A DNA stretch of 64,000 nucleotides from Hirsutella rhossiliensis (taxonomy: Eukaryota > Ascomycota > Sordariomycetes > Hypocreales > Ophiocordycipitaceae). Positions 1 through 12,362 of this stretch are shown here, in pieces; the first letter of the stretch is position 1; each line of letters begins with the position of its first letter. Under the pieces are notes generated by a model, which was not told where the DNA came from, ran no database searches, and saw only the letters and a program-made list of their open reading frames with translations. The stretch covers positions 2,914,001 through 2,978,000 of the forward strand of contig NW_025408667.1 of the NCBI RefSeq assembly GCF_020360975.1, in the 5' to 3' direction. Made by a program: the position numbers and the translations under genes.

Positions 1-77
1 AGTGTACAGTTTCGTATCCTTCTTTTGCTCACATCATGCACTGAAACATCCCGACCCTACGCATTGGCATTGGTCTA

Positions 78-1494
<1,417 letters not shown>

Positions 1495-2407
1495 TCGAGG
1501 GTCGACGAGGCCTGGAGTGAAGAGCAGAAGGGCGGGCACCGGCTCATGCAACAGACAGTACCTGAAGATGAATGACCATGTCTGGATAGACTACCAGCAG
1601 AGCAAGGCTGCATGATTCTCGTAATTGGGTGACGGGAGGTGGGCTCGGATGTACCGATTATTCCGGACAGTGATCTGGAGAAAGTCAGAGCTGTTGATGG
1701 TGAAGGCAGAAGTGTATGGACAGGCTCAGTTGGAAGCAAGGGGATAGCTCGACGAACTTGTTGATTGTAGGCGACGTGTCAACGTGTGTGAAGGTGGGCG
1801 AATGAGGTCGAAGGCTGTTTGGCCGGGGCCACGCTTCAGTTATACTGTCATGGCTTCACGGACGGGGGCCGAGAGGGGAAAAGTCGCTCATACCGAATAC
1901 CGAATACATCATGCATGCATCATCAGTTGTCGGGGCTTGCAGGAAGCGGGGTCGATGCAAGAGCCCGGTAAGCGCCCCGTTCACCGAGAGTAACCTGCGG
2001 TATGCGAGCGAGTGTGCGCACTGTATACGTACTCCGTAGTAGATGCACAGCAGCGACTCCACAGGTCCCGGGGGCCCCTGTGGGCCCGTCTGAAGATCCA
2101 CTGAGCACATTACCCTAGTAGGTACCTACCTAGGAACCTAGGTATGTACCGTATGTACATAAGGTAGGTACCTCACAGGGCCCAAACTTGAAACTTGACG
2201 GCCAGCACCTCACGACGTCAAGGTCTCGTCGAGTCTTTCACTATATGTGCTTACTGTCTGTGGTCCTTCTAGAACATGCAGCAGGCAACTAGCCGAGTGC
2301 AGCCATAGGCTCACAATGGCCAAAAAAACAATTGTTCGACTTGGGCACGCGACCCCGTGGCTACCACAGTCGCGCTTAAGAGCCATTCGCTTTTCGGGCT
2401 TCGCATC
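1495..2407. other. thi4 promoter and upstream intergenic region
   Basis: No supported gene. It holds the thi4 promoter and probably the start of the leader intron, plus a patch of TAGGTACCTA-type palindromes near 2114-2174. Confidence 0.6.
2114..2174. repeat. Patch of nested TAGGTACC / CCTAGG palindromes
   Basis: About 60 bp made almost wholly of overlapping short palindromes (CTAGTAGGTACCTACCTAGG, then CCTAGGTA, GTATGTACAT and AGGTAGGTACCT). Similar short blocks recur at about 42901-42923 and 45181-45190. The strand could fold on itself; no function can be assigned. Confidence 0.75.
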
Positions 2408-3991
2408 ATGCCGTCGACCGCCTCATTGCCGTACCGCGAGCCTGGAATCGTGGCAATCCTCGTCCAGTCTTCGTTCCTACCGCTTCTCAACATTCTCAGT
2501 TTTGCCTTGGACAAGGCCCTTTACTCCGGCCTCCTTGGCCAGGTCTTCCTCGGCATCGCCTGGGGGACCCCGGAGCAAAATGGCTCGACGCCGACGTTGA
2601 AGCGGTCATAGTCCAGCTCGGCTACCTTGACCTGCTGCTCATAGTCTACCAAGGTCCATCATTTTCTCCATGTCCCAGGGTCTCCCGCTGACCCATCCAT
2701 ATAAGTGGTCTGTCGACCTCTCTGCAGCCCTTCAAGGCCAACACACTCCTATCCGCAGGCGTCGCCACCACCGGAATCGCCCGTCACGCTTTGGCTCAAC
2801 TCCTGGCGCGCAGAGCACCCTGTTGGTCTTTTGAATGCTGCCCTTAAGACAACCAGCACGGCATTCGCAATCCACACTTTGGTGTTACTCGACTGCATAG
2901 CCGGCGCGATCTATGCCGGCACATCCAACTTACTCGCTGCCTACGCTGCAGGAGCCGCCATCAACTGGTGGGACTCAGAATTCTCGCAGACGGGCCCTCG
3001 CCCTCATGGGGTACCCCAAGCAGCGCAAAGTGTAAGGACAGGATCGACTCCAACCACAGCAACAGCCACGGCATCTGATAACATAGATGGAGAATGCTCA
3101 GGAAATCAGGACGTTGGCCAAGGCAACACAACCGCTCCCCATCGCCCCAGCCAACTCAAGACTGCGTCATGCAACTCGGGCCTAGAAATTTACGACAAGC
3201 TTTACGCTGCACCAGTCAACCGGGTTCTAAAGCCCTTCTTCTTCGTACGTTCTTTGGACTTTGATACATTTTATCCTATACATTTGTACTCATTTATGAC
3301 TGCTCCACGGGCCTCGTTCGGCTTCTCGATTTCCATCCCCGAAATTTTTTCTGGCGAGGTTGTCTGGAAGGGCTTGGTATACACTGTCTTAATGGCTCTC
3401 GCCAACGTCGCGTGTGGAATCTGGCTTCTCCGCCTGCCTGACCATCTCATATTGCCTGCCGGAGTCAAAGCTCGTCTGCTCAAGCTACCCGGGCCAAGAT
3501 TGAATCATTTCTGGGGCAAAAGATCCGGAACGGCAACCGATACTTCACCGCAAACGAAACGATCTGCCTCTAGCCATACCAATTCCGTCCCAGCCCCATC
3601 AGAGTCCCACCAGGCGGCAAACACCTCGTCTCCAGACTCGTGGCCCACAGCTGCACCGGCAACAGATGATCCTCGGTCAGCCCCGGACGCAATTAGGCCC
3701 CGGTCGGTTTACCCGGCCTCGATTCTCGGTTGTGCCATAATAGCGCGAGGCGAAATTGGGTTCTTGGTCTCCTCTATGGCAGTGAGCAACAAGATATTTA
3801 TATCCAACTCGGACAAGAACTCGAGCTCAGACATCTTCCTTGTCGTGACGTGGGCGATTGTGGTTTGCACAATACTAGGCCCCCCAGCCGTGGGCTTGCT
3901 TGTCCGACGAGTCAAGAAGCTGCAGCGGAGTGTGTAAAAGCAAGACCGCGTTGTTCGAGGAGACGTACTTGGCGTCTGGGGGGCATCATGA
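2408..3991 (+). pseudogene. Decayed cation/proton (Na+/H+) exchanger gene
   Basis: The remnant starts ATG-PSTASLPYREPGIVAIL, then LLGQVFLGIAWGTP, typical of the fungal sodium/hydrogen exchanger family (many membrane helices). After WGTP the frame breaks: the next base triplets read PGAKWLDADVEAVIVQLGYL only if one G is taken as lost near 2572. A likely intron (about 2653-2704) joins to GLSTSLQPFKANTLLSAGVATTGIA, again off by one base. The next core helices are missing: the sequence jumps to HTLVLLDCIAGAIYAGTSNL and AAYAAGAAINWWDSEF. The C-terminal half (REIGFLV-like ARGEIGFLVSSMA and VVTWAIVVCTILGPPAVG) is intact until a TAA at 3935-3937. That stop lies just before the in-frame family ending DVLGVWG (to 3991). 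At least two frameshifts, an internal deletion and a nonsense codon make this a pseudogene. Decay is by indels as well as substitutions. A sequencing error could explain one break but not all. Confidence 0.85.
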
Positions 3992-5447
3992 TTGCTTTAG
4001 CACTTACTCCAGACTGCATCTTCCAAACGGCGGTGTCTGTGGCCCAGGATGAGGTCTTAGATTCCATGAGGCTGTTCCGAGCGAGCTTACCATTGAGTAT
4101 ACGAGCTGGAAATCTGCCACACGACGGCAAAGCTGACTTGCTGCTGTCGTCTGTTGCCTATGCGCTAGCCAACCAAATACATGCCAAGCGTTGGCGCATT
4201 CCCGTCTCTCCCGTCAATGGAAGGGCATGGGAAGTCACACGCCAAGCGGTTCAGTCTCCGCCGTCCTCCGAATACCCGGTAGGGCGAGACGTCCAGCTAC
4301 AAGGAGTGTCCTGCCTTAACGAGGCGGCTGCTGGGCTAGCATGCATCTATGAACCGGGCGGAGAGGCAATGGCTGTCCCTTCTCTTTGGCGAGCGAGAAC
4401 CAGACGATGGCGAAAAGATCTGAATATTGGATGATAGGCGGTGAATATCACTTCTCACAAGCTTTTCGAAGAATGAAGCCGGAACAGAATTGCACAACTG
4501 CCGGCTTCTTGGCCAACTGGAGCACTCGGACCTGGAGCCGTTGCGTAACGGCTACAGCATAAACCAAAGAAGCTTCGACGGACAATTTCCGGGCAAGCCA
4601 TCACGCAATGCAGGTCTCTCAAGATGCCCAATATCGACATATTCCTCCCAGAGTTTCTGCTTCGCTAGACGTTTGTCATCTGCGCCGCATGGAATGCTAC
4701 GATGCATGCAAAGCTGTTATTATGACGTTTAGCCCTACGTCATGAATAGATTTGACCTCAATCAGTTGCCAGGTCGCCAAATGCGAGGTCGGCGCCTTTG
4801 TCTCGCCCAAAGTCTAAGACATGCTCGTGCGCCTGTCTACGAATCAACGTCATCACCCGACTGAGGCGCTCAAGGTGTTGCCGGTCGTCTCGGGCAGCTC
4901 TGACTAGTCAACATAGACGACCCACAAGACGGCGCCTGGGGAGCCTCGATCGCTCACAAAAAATGACGTTGTGGCGTCATGTTGCGATGCACTGCGCACA
5001 GCAGGTGGTGACTGAAGGCGATGCAGACAAAGTGCCATGCCCCTTCGTTTCACTTGAACCAACCACTGTTGGTTTCGACGTGTCTCTATCCCGTACCCCC
5101 TCCCTTTTACGCCACTGTCCATCAAAATTCGTGCTCTATGGACATCTTGTTTCCGCATTGCCCGACAGCTCTCCGTCTCAATATTCCTAACGGAATCGAT
5201 CTTCGCCCTAGCGGTCCCACCCCCATGCTCCCGACAAATTAACTATTCTTAATGCGCTCTGGAATTGCTAGCCTTCTCCTCTGGGTTGTTCCTGTACCGC
5301 AAGAATGAATGCGTAGGCTGTAGGGACTGGGGACGCTTCCTAGACTTGAGGCTTCGGCTTGGCATGGCATGATGCGGCACAATACCTCTCATTTTAAGCC
5401 TTGGAAGTTACCCATATATGTCGAATGATTGCATGGAGCTCTCTGAG
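3992..5447. other. Intergenic region without a recognisable gene
   Basis: An open frame on the plus strand ends at 4434 but has no motif I know and overlaps the exchanger relic in another frame, so I do not call it. Other frames are short. The right end leads into the promoter of the secreted repeat protein. Confidence 0.5.
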
Positions 5448-5454
5448 TATAAAG
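5448..5454 (+). promoter_or_regulatory. Probable TATA box of the Kex2-repeat secreted protein
   Basis: TATAAAG 164 bp before the predicted ATG at 5618, followed by a C/A-rich leader typical of strongly expressed fungal genes. Position is plausible; use is inferred. Confidence 0.5.
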
Positions 5455-5617
5455 AACGAGCTCAAGTCGCCCCAGGTTTCTGATGTTCACAAGACACTCA
5501 TCTCCAACAAACACACCAACAGACTTTGGATTTTGCGAATCATCTACCCCAACTCTTCTTCTTAAAACCAAGACTTCAATACTCGTTTTCGGGCAACGTT
5601 CCGAATCAACCGACAAG

Positions 5618-6347
5618 ATGAAGTACCGCACTGGAGCCCTGATTGCCATGTGCCTCACCACAGGCACCTTTGCCGCTCCCACCAGCGAGAAGCCTACTGT
5701 CCAAGTCAAGGCTATCACTGAGGTAAGCAACATCACCGGAGAGGACTCTTGCCCTTTCTAGCATCTAATCCTATGTGAAGGAAGGAAAACCCTCCGGGTC
5801 TCTTGGCTTGCTCGGCGGCAGCTTTCCGGAGAGCAAGTACATCGAGTTGGGCGAGCATAAGAAGCATAAAGGCCCTTATCGCCGCTCCATGGAGTTCGAC
5901 GCGAAGGAATCGGGCAAGAAACCGGTCGGTGACCTTGTTGGTGATGTTGGCAAGGCGCTTCCTGTCCGTCGGTCGGAGAAACCCGTCGGCGGCCTTGTTG
6001 GTGATGTTGGCAAGGCGCTTCCTGTCCGTCGGTCGGAGAAACCCGTCGGTGGCCTTGTTGGTGATGTTGGCAAGGCGCTTCCTGTCCGTCGGTCCATGGA
6101 GGTGGACGCTGAGACTCCGAAGCCGTCTATCCCTGGAGAGAAGCGCCCTAAAGCCACCCGTCGCTCTATGGAATTTGACGCAAAGAGGCTGAAGAACAAG
6201 AGGCCGAAGAACAAGAATCTTCCCATTCCCGCCCGTCGCTCTATGGAGTTTGACGCGAAAAAGCCTGTCGGAGACGTTGCCGAGGATGATGATGCTCCCA
6301 CCGAGAAAGGTACTGAAGATGCAGGGGCTTCTGATGAGTCGCAGTAG
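5618..6347 (+). CDS. Secreted repeat protein with dibasic (Kex2-type) processing sites, 223 aa
   Basis: Exon 1 is 5618-5722 and exon 2 is 5781-6347; intron GTAAGC..GTGAAG with a CTAAT branch site. Residues 1-20 form a signal peptide (cut near FAA-PTS). After a spacer, the chain is divided by six RR-S junctions (after residues 70, 99, 119, 139, 163 and 188), ideal sites for the Golgi protease Kex2. Two freed pieces are identical: SEKPVGGLVGDVGKALPV (residues 100-117 and 120-137). Four pieces start SMEFDA or SMEVDA. There are no cysteines and no Tyr or Trp in the repeats; the tail (about 199-223) is acidic. This is the layout of fungal Kex2-processed repeat proteins, which include pheromone-like, repellent-like and RiPP (dikaritin) precursors. 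No UstYa/DUF3328 or tyrosinase gene lies in the window, so a modified cyclic peptide is not supported; linear secreted peptides are likelier. Function unknown. Confidence 0.85.
5917..6094 (+). repeat. Tandem 60-bp coding repeat (about three units)
   Basis: Units at 5941-6000 and 6001-6060 differ at one base (GGCGGCC versus GGTGGCC). A partial third copy follows to 6094 and a diverged half unit precedes (5917-5940). Each unit encodes one 20-residue Kex2 module, so copy-number change keeps the frame. Confidence 0.95.
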
Positions 6348-6474
6348 AAGAGGGAGTTCGCAGATGATGATTCCGACGCTGAAAAGTTAAGGGCCATGAT
6401 CTGGTTTCCTTTATGCATTTCGACGCAGAGAGTTTCAGCAGGAATGGCCGACTTTCCTCATTTATGTTACCGCT
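6348..6474 (+). other. Decayed 3' continuation of the Kex2-repeat ORF
   Basis: Straight after the TAG stop the same frame continues KREFADDDSDAEKLRAM, with a KR site like those in the gene. In a shifted frame from 6413 one reads MHFDAES, close to the SMEFDA repeat start. This suggests that the ancestral protein was longer and was cut short by a stop and a frameshift. Confidence 0.5.
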
Positions 6475-7630
6475 ACACCGAGTTTAGATAGCTTAGCAAG
6501 TCATCCTTGAACGAAATAATGAATCAATAATGAATTATTCACACCACGAAGATGATACTGAGTGAAGTTTGGTAACAAAATCACATCAAGTCTTACATGG
6601 TCTCACCTCTACAACCGTCACATTTGTTTAAACGCGGTCGTGGAAGAGTTTCGTCCCCAATTGCGGTTGAAGATGTTTTGAGTCCAAGTATCTATCCATC
6701 AGCTGAATGTCAACGGCGTCTCCTTTTAATTCCGTCACTGGGTCAAGATGAGGCCGACATGTTGCATTTATAGATCCTTGGCTTCCTTTGATCACCCTCC
6801 TATATCGAGATCGAAACTATCGTTGCCATTGCTCCGGGAAAGCGAAACTGATTTTGGTGGTGCTCTGTGGTGCCCCTAGATAAAGAACCAGTTAACTGTG
6901 AGCTTGTATTTTTTTCGCGCAGCCCGACCAATGTTGCTTGTAGCCTCAATCTGGTGAACAATACCAATGTGAAGTTTTGTTCATCACAGCCTTGAAATAA
7001 AGTCGGTGAAGAGTCTGCTTTGGCTCTGGAATTCTTCATTTATGTTCTTGATGAAGACATATAGAGACGATCAGTCCTCTGCGAGCACGCGCACCCTTTA
7101 CCGCCCCCTCCAGCATGGTAGACATCATGTGGTCAAAGGAGAGTGCAGTGTCTGTTTATAGCCCCTTGTTCATTAATAGGCGCTTACGCGTAGTCTCGGA
7201 TTCGGTTCAATATTGGCCTGGACTCGTTATCGGAGCTTGCCATCGGCTTGTGCGAGATGGAAGAGGTAGGACTGGCTGTGTAGTGTAGAGGTTAATGAAG
7301 GGAAGACTGGAAGTCGCCCACCATGGATCAGCTGATGTAACTGTCAACCTAAAAGGATCAATACGATGGGCGGCGAGTGCTCTGCTCCAGAGGAGAGTGG
7401 AGGGGTGAGCCCTTCTCCTTTGCGGCGTTTGACGAGCAGATTCACGCTCCTACGTCGTGATCCACGCCATTTTCAGAATCACGGCGACTGAGTCTACGCT
7501 TGATGCCACCAAAAGCACCGCTCTTTGAGCCTCGTCGGGGACGTTGAACCCTTTCGAGGTCTCGCGAAACTCTTCAGTGTCTAAAGTTATTCATTGTAAC
7601 GTAGAGAGATCAGACTTTTGCCTTGATTCT
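6475..7630. other. Gene-free region
   Basis: Short open frames only; nothing recognised on either strand. Somewhat AT-rich near 6480-6560 and 7000-7070. Confidence 0.5.
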
Positions 7631-7880
7631 TTACGTCCCGCTATGGAGTAGTTCTGGAGCCATGTAAAGCGGGCTATCAGCGAACGTCTTGGCGATGATC
7701 TGGCAGTTGCTCAAGCCGAAGTCTCCGAACGGGAAATGATATTGGCCTGACTGTGTTGCGTAGATTACATTCTCCAGCTTTATGTCTCAATAAATGAGGC
7801 CTTGCGGTGTGAGGCAATATGTGGCTTGATGGAAGACGGCATAGGCAAGATGGTCGATCGGCGTTGGCAACCACCAAAAC
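7631..7880 (-). pseudogene. Protein kinase catalytic-domain relic
   Basis: On the minus strand from 7786 the frame reads DIKLENVIYATQSGQYHF (the catalytic-loop HRD-x-K-xx-N region without its H-R), then GDFGLSN (the Mg-binding DFG loop) and SPLYMAPELL (the APE activation-segment motif), and stops at 7633-7631. Upstream the match (LTPQGLIY) runs into a stop codon where HRD should be, and an N-lobe cannot be assembled; downstream the C-lobe is absent. The three motifs in the right order and spacing leave little doubt about the family. The piece cannot be a working kinase. Confidence 0.75.
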
Positions 7881-9038
7881 CGCGAGGCTGCGAGCTGCAT
7901 CTGTGGACGAATGAACCATCACACTCTGTCCGACTGGCCTCATTTCCGCTTACCCGTGTCCCGGAGGAGTGGGGGCTTGGAAGCACGAGGAGCATCTGGA
8001 GCTCGAGTCTAATTCGAGACCGACTTGGTGCCCATATCCCCCCACTGGTGCAGTTTGGGCAAAGCTCAGCCGGAAACCCGACGACGAGCTGCGAGATTGC
8101 GAAGCGACTGTCGATTCGAAAACTGTAACGCGACGCATCGCGCTCGTTCTATCAGATTGCGCTTCAGGCCTCCAGAGAACACGAGCGAATCCAAAACTTG
8201 TCCGCGCTCAATATCGCCACCATCCAGGACCATGCCGATAAACACTCAATCCTACAACCACGTCAAGGATACTTGGGTCAGAGAGGCGTTTGGAGCCGGA
8301 AATGGGGTGTTACGCCAGGAACGAAGTGCCGGCATGATCAACCTCTGGAGTAGACGCTTCATGATGAGATGAGCGGTCATGTTTCCGGCGTTGGAGGGAG
8401 TGAAGGTGCCGTCAGGGAATGGAACGAGAGAGGCATTCGAGTCCCCCGTGCCTAGCAGGTCAAACCACGAAGCTTCCAATGTTGCGGCCAATTGCCTTGC
8501 GGCAGGCGAGGCACCACTGAGTCCGAGTCAGCCCGAGTCTTGTTGGCCTGCTGAATCGAACCACTTTGCGTGATGCCGCCAACAAGACTCCCGGAGAATT
8601 ACCCGCGGTCATGGGCCCAGCAGTATCCCTGAATGGTAACACGAGACACTCATCCTCGGCACAATGTTCAAGGCGCCGCCCACGGAGAGCCGTGGTCTTC
8701 CCTCAGCCAAACAGCGACGATATGGGACGGTCGAGAGCGGGCAGGCGGGAAGGCGACCTAGTCCTGAGGCCCGTCAACGACGGGTCCCTTGGGGCAGTTT
8801 CCTGTATAAACATAGGAGTGCGTCGCGACCTTGATGTAGAAGGAACCACTATGCTGCACAGTGCTCAGTTATTTCACGGGCATACATAGACCTGATCGCT
8901 CTCGACTTCAAATGTTTCGGATATCACCAAAGCTTTGTCTGATAGTATGACGCGCAAGCCTCGTGTGGGCTGCCGACGGCAAACCCGCATTGTGTAGTCC
9001 GGGCTGATTCCACGGACTTCTACTTGCATCTTTCCTGG
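7881..9038. other. Degenerate region flanking the kinase relic and mobile element
   Basis: Minus-strand frames here (for example VLDSLVFSGGLKRNLIERARC and the 8491-8252 frame) look coding-like but are broken. They may be upstream parts of the same decayed kinase gene. A 13-bp inverted repeat lies at 8535-8590. Confidence 0.35.
8535..8590. repeat. Perfect 13-bp inverted repeat (hairpin)
   Basis: GAGTCTTGTTGGC at 8535-8547 is matched by GCCAACAAGACTC at 8578-8590, with a 30-base loop. Could be a hairpin or the ends of a tiny mobile element; no gene is attached. Confidence 0.85.
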
Positions 9039-9050
9039 TGTCACAGGTCC
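9039..9050 (+). repeat. Left terminal inverted repeat of the Crypton-like element
   Basis: TGTCACAGGTCC; exact inverted match at 12363-12374, 3.3 kb away, just outside the GATTACC subterminal repeats. Confidence 0.7.
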
Positions 9051-9320
9051 CGGGGCCGGCTGACCGGTCATCCGGTAATCGGATTACCGCCCCGCCCCAC
9101 GCAAAACCATGTCGTTTTCGAAGGCCCGGCCCTGCGGGGCTGGCGTTTTCTTAGTCGGATTACCGCCATCGGACGGCAAAATCGAAGGTCCACGCCCGCG
9201 GGGCCCTGCGCGAGACCTTCGATTTCGGTCTCGCTCACGCGCGTTGCGCTCCACCTCCCTCCTCCCACCTCCCCCCCCCCCCTCCTCCATTGCCACCGTC
9301 GCGACGGCGACCGCCTGCAC

Positions 9321-11951
9321 CATGTCGAACGCGATAGAGGATCCCCGGGTCAGGGCGGCCATTGAGCACTACCTGTTAGATCTGGAGAACACCCAGCCGA
9401 AGAATACGAAGCGAAATTATCGTCCCAAGCAGGAAGAATGGAAGGCAAGCCCGCATGCGCGCCCTGCAATCTTCATGTAGATCCATGCATTGACTGCCTC
9501 ACAGGAGTGGTGTCAAGCCAACTGGCCTGCGATCCCGGACGTTTGGCCGGCCTCGGTACCACAGGGCAACAGCTACCGGGAGACCTGGTCGATGAAGGAA
9601 AGCTCTTGCTCTTCATGAAGGAGGTAGTGGCATCACGTCCTCCAAAGAAAGGAAAGAGGGTCGCCGATGAAAGAAAACGACACCTCGAGGCTCAGGAAGC
9701 CAAGAGGGCCGTGAACGACGCAGAGCACCATCAGGTAACAGATGTTGATCACGGGATGTGGTCGTCGGACTGAGCCAGCCCATCATACTAACACCCAGCT
9801 TCCCCAGCAGATACCATCGTTGTAGGCGGCGGAGGTAGCGAATACGAGTCAGACTCCGACTTGGAGTTGTATGAGTCCACGCTCAAACTACAGTATAATA
9901 CTGTACGGGGCTACGTCTCGGCCATACAGAAGCTTTACGACGAGCAGAAGAGCCGGGAGTCAATCCTGCGGCCCGGCCACAGGGAGTGGCACTGAAGGCG
10001 CTCAAACGCAGCATTCTTGCAACGACTTGGAGCCGGAAGAGGAAGGAATACATGGACAGGGAGTTGGAACTCTGAGAGATGTGTATGCGCCGGCGCAGAT
10101 ACCCGACCACACCAACGTGGCATGGTCCGAGAGAGAGATCGCCTGCGCCCTGAGGACGCAGGTGGACTTTCTGCTCGGGAACCACATGCTGCTGCGGTCC
10201 GGCAACCGCCTGCCGATGGAGTTGGCAGACTGCTTTCCCTGGACTTACCCAACGAGGGCTTCAAGGCCCAGGGTATACCACGAAGGCGCTGGTTGTCGTG
10301 ATGAACTGTGGGAAGACCAACCAGCACGGCCGCATGGAGTATGGATCTGCTTTGCGGCATCGAGATCCGCGATCTTGTCTCATCGGCGCCCTCGCGTTCT
10401 GGCTTTTCTGGCGCTGGCAGGTAGAAAAGGCGGAAAGGTTTCCGTCTTCCAAAGAAGCGAAGACTGGTATGAAACGAAGGTGCTCCGCCGATCGGCGAAG
10501 GAGCCTCAAGGTAAGCGTGATGGCATTCACCGGAATCCCATAACTCAGAGGGTGCATCGACCCTTTCACTCACCGAATATACAGCTCCGTTGTCGGGCCA
10601 GACTGCCCGAGAATGGACGTCCAGGTTCTACAAGAAGGCCGGCATCAAGGTCTCCAAGGTCAGCCACGCGCCTAGAGTGGCCGCGACGCAAAACGCCGAC
10701 ATGGCCGGAGGATGAAGGCCAGGCATGTCATCTGCCCTAGGCAAGCCGCCAACCCCTGGCCTGGGCTGACCCGAACTATACAGATCCGCCGAGCCGGTCG
10801 TTGGAATAACGGAGACCAAATGACCGGCTGCTATCTGACTTCCTGCCTTTCGAATTCATGAGGGCCGTGGCCGACTTTGACCCTGAATGGTCGGGGTCTT
10901 ATTTCGTGCCCGGGCCACCGTGAGGCCGCCTGTGGTGCTACTCGTGCAGGTCTGGCCTCAACTCGACAAATGGAAAGAGGCCCACAGTAGCCCTTTCTCA
11001 GATCTCGGGGTGGAGCAGAACATGGCCGCCGGCGCCTTCTTGGAACTCCTGGAGTGGCTTCGAGAGGTGCTCCTGCAGGACGCTGTCTTCCTTCGCGAGT
11101 CCTACCCCGACCATCCTATCTTTCAGGATCCGGTCTTCTCTTGCCCCGAGTTTGAAGCGTTCGCCAGCAAAGTTCAAGACACATGCACACGGGACCACGA
11201 AGACAGCCATACCACGGTCATTCAAAAGCGATCCCGGTGGTTGCGGAGAAGCTGCGCACAGTACTGACTCAACAGGTCGCAGCCGAGCAGTTAGCTGAGC
11301 GAAGACATCTAGACCTTTGGGGCTTCTACGAACTATGCACAAAGTTGGATGAGTTTGCGCAGGCCACCTACACCGTCACCTTCAGCCCCGGCCAAGGTGC
11401 TGCAGGTCAACATGCGGAGATCGCGCGAGCTCATCAACAGAGGCGCCGCGCTCCACGAGAGACGGTCCTCAGGTCCGAGATAGGCCCTTCGCAAGCGGGC
11501 GGTCCGACATACGCTCCGCTCTCTAGAGCAGCAGCAGGGAATGGTGCAGCGGGCCAGGCAAGCCCCCAGGAAGAGCGCATGGCGAGCCGCCTGGGCCGCG
11601 CGAACCTCCGAGCTTCAAGCTCCCCGTTCTGTCAAATCTGTACAGGAGCTGCTGCGTCTCTGGCGGCAGGGCTGGGGCGAAATGCCTTCTGTGGATTCTC
11701 TTGAGCGAGACTGGGGTGCTCGATGGCGGCCATCTGCAGAGAAGAATTACCTTTCCACGCGCAAGATCATCGTCGATGAGGTTCGGAGGCGGGCCCAGTC
11801 GGACGGCTTAACTGAAGATATCGTGGCGAGGCAAATGGACGAAGAACGTGGACCCAGCTCTTTGGATAAGTTGTTCAAGGCCATCCGAAAGGACAGGCAA
11901 GGCGAAAAAGGGACACAAACGTGCGTCGGGGCAATTCAACGTCGGTGGTAG
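9321..11951 (+). pseudogene. Crypton-type Ndc10_II / GCR1_C recombinase, broken by frameshifts
   Basis: Starts ATGTCGAACGCG (9321) and reads RAAIEHYLLDLENTQPKNTK, then a probable intron to 9504 and EWCQANWPAIPDVWPASVPQG. It then shifts frame to GDLVDEGKLLLFMKEVVASR. Further pieces in changing frames are YNTVRGYVSAIQKLYDEQKS, then TQVDFLLGNHMLLRSGNRLP, then GKTNQHGRMEYGSALRHRD and FWRWQVEKAERFPS (Ndc10-like domain). Next come SHAPRVAATQNADMAG (HxxR), RRAGRWNNGDQMTGCYLT (candidate active-site Tyr), and AAGAFLELLEWLREVLLQD. The last open frame (11541-11951) contains ELLRLWRQGWGEMPSVDSLE and WGARWRPS, a GCR1_C-like DNA-binding end. Family order is complete from end to end but five or more frame changes and stops break it. 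Decay is mainly by indels, without an obvious bias to C-to-T change, so repeat-induced point mutation need not be invoked. Confidence 0.8.
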
Positions 11952-12362
11952 CGAAAAGTCGATGGCGCAGTGATTTTGAACACCCGTCTGATAGAATGAC
12001 GAGGACCTTGGCGGCGAAAGTGCCCCCAGGCCGTCAGGGGCTGCGTCGCTACAGTCAGCGGTAGTGGCCTGTAGACAGGTGATGCATCCGCTAAGCGCCG
12101 CTGTAGCTCCAGTGCGTCAAGGCTAGAAAATGCTTCAAATCACCGCAACCTCGCAACCGACAGGATGTAGGACCTTAGACAGGGTGCATTCTGATCGCAC
12201 AAACGCAGGCTATCCAGTCGAACTGGTTTTCTCGTCGTCGGTCCCGGCTTTCGCGCTTTATGGCGCTCCGAAGATGACATCAACCCGGCAGAGGTGATGT
12301 CAAGGGCAAGCGGGTAATCGGCGGTAATCTGCGGGGTAATCCGCTGACCGCCCACCAAAGCC

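Noticed and set aside
3730..4434. 234-codon plus-strand frame after the exchanger relic
   Set aside because: Its first half overlaps the relic in another frame, it has no motif and no promoter or splice support.
5618..6347. Dikaritin-type RiPP cluster around the repeat protein
   Set aside because: No UstYa/DUF3328, tyrosinase or peptidase gene in the window and no Tyr in the repeats; kept only as a Kex2-processed precursor.
8552..8575. GGTTCGATTC on the minus strand, like a tRNA B box
   Set aside because: The flanking bases do not form a T arm and no cloverleaf or A box can be drawn around it.
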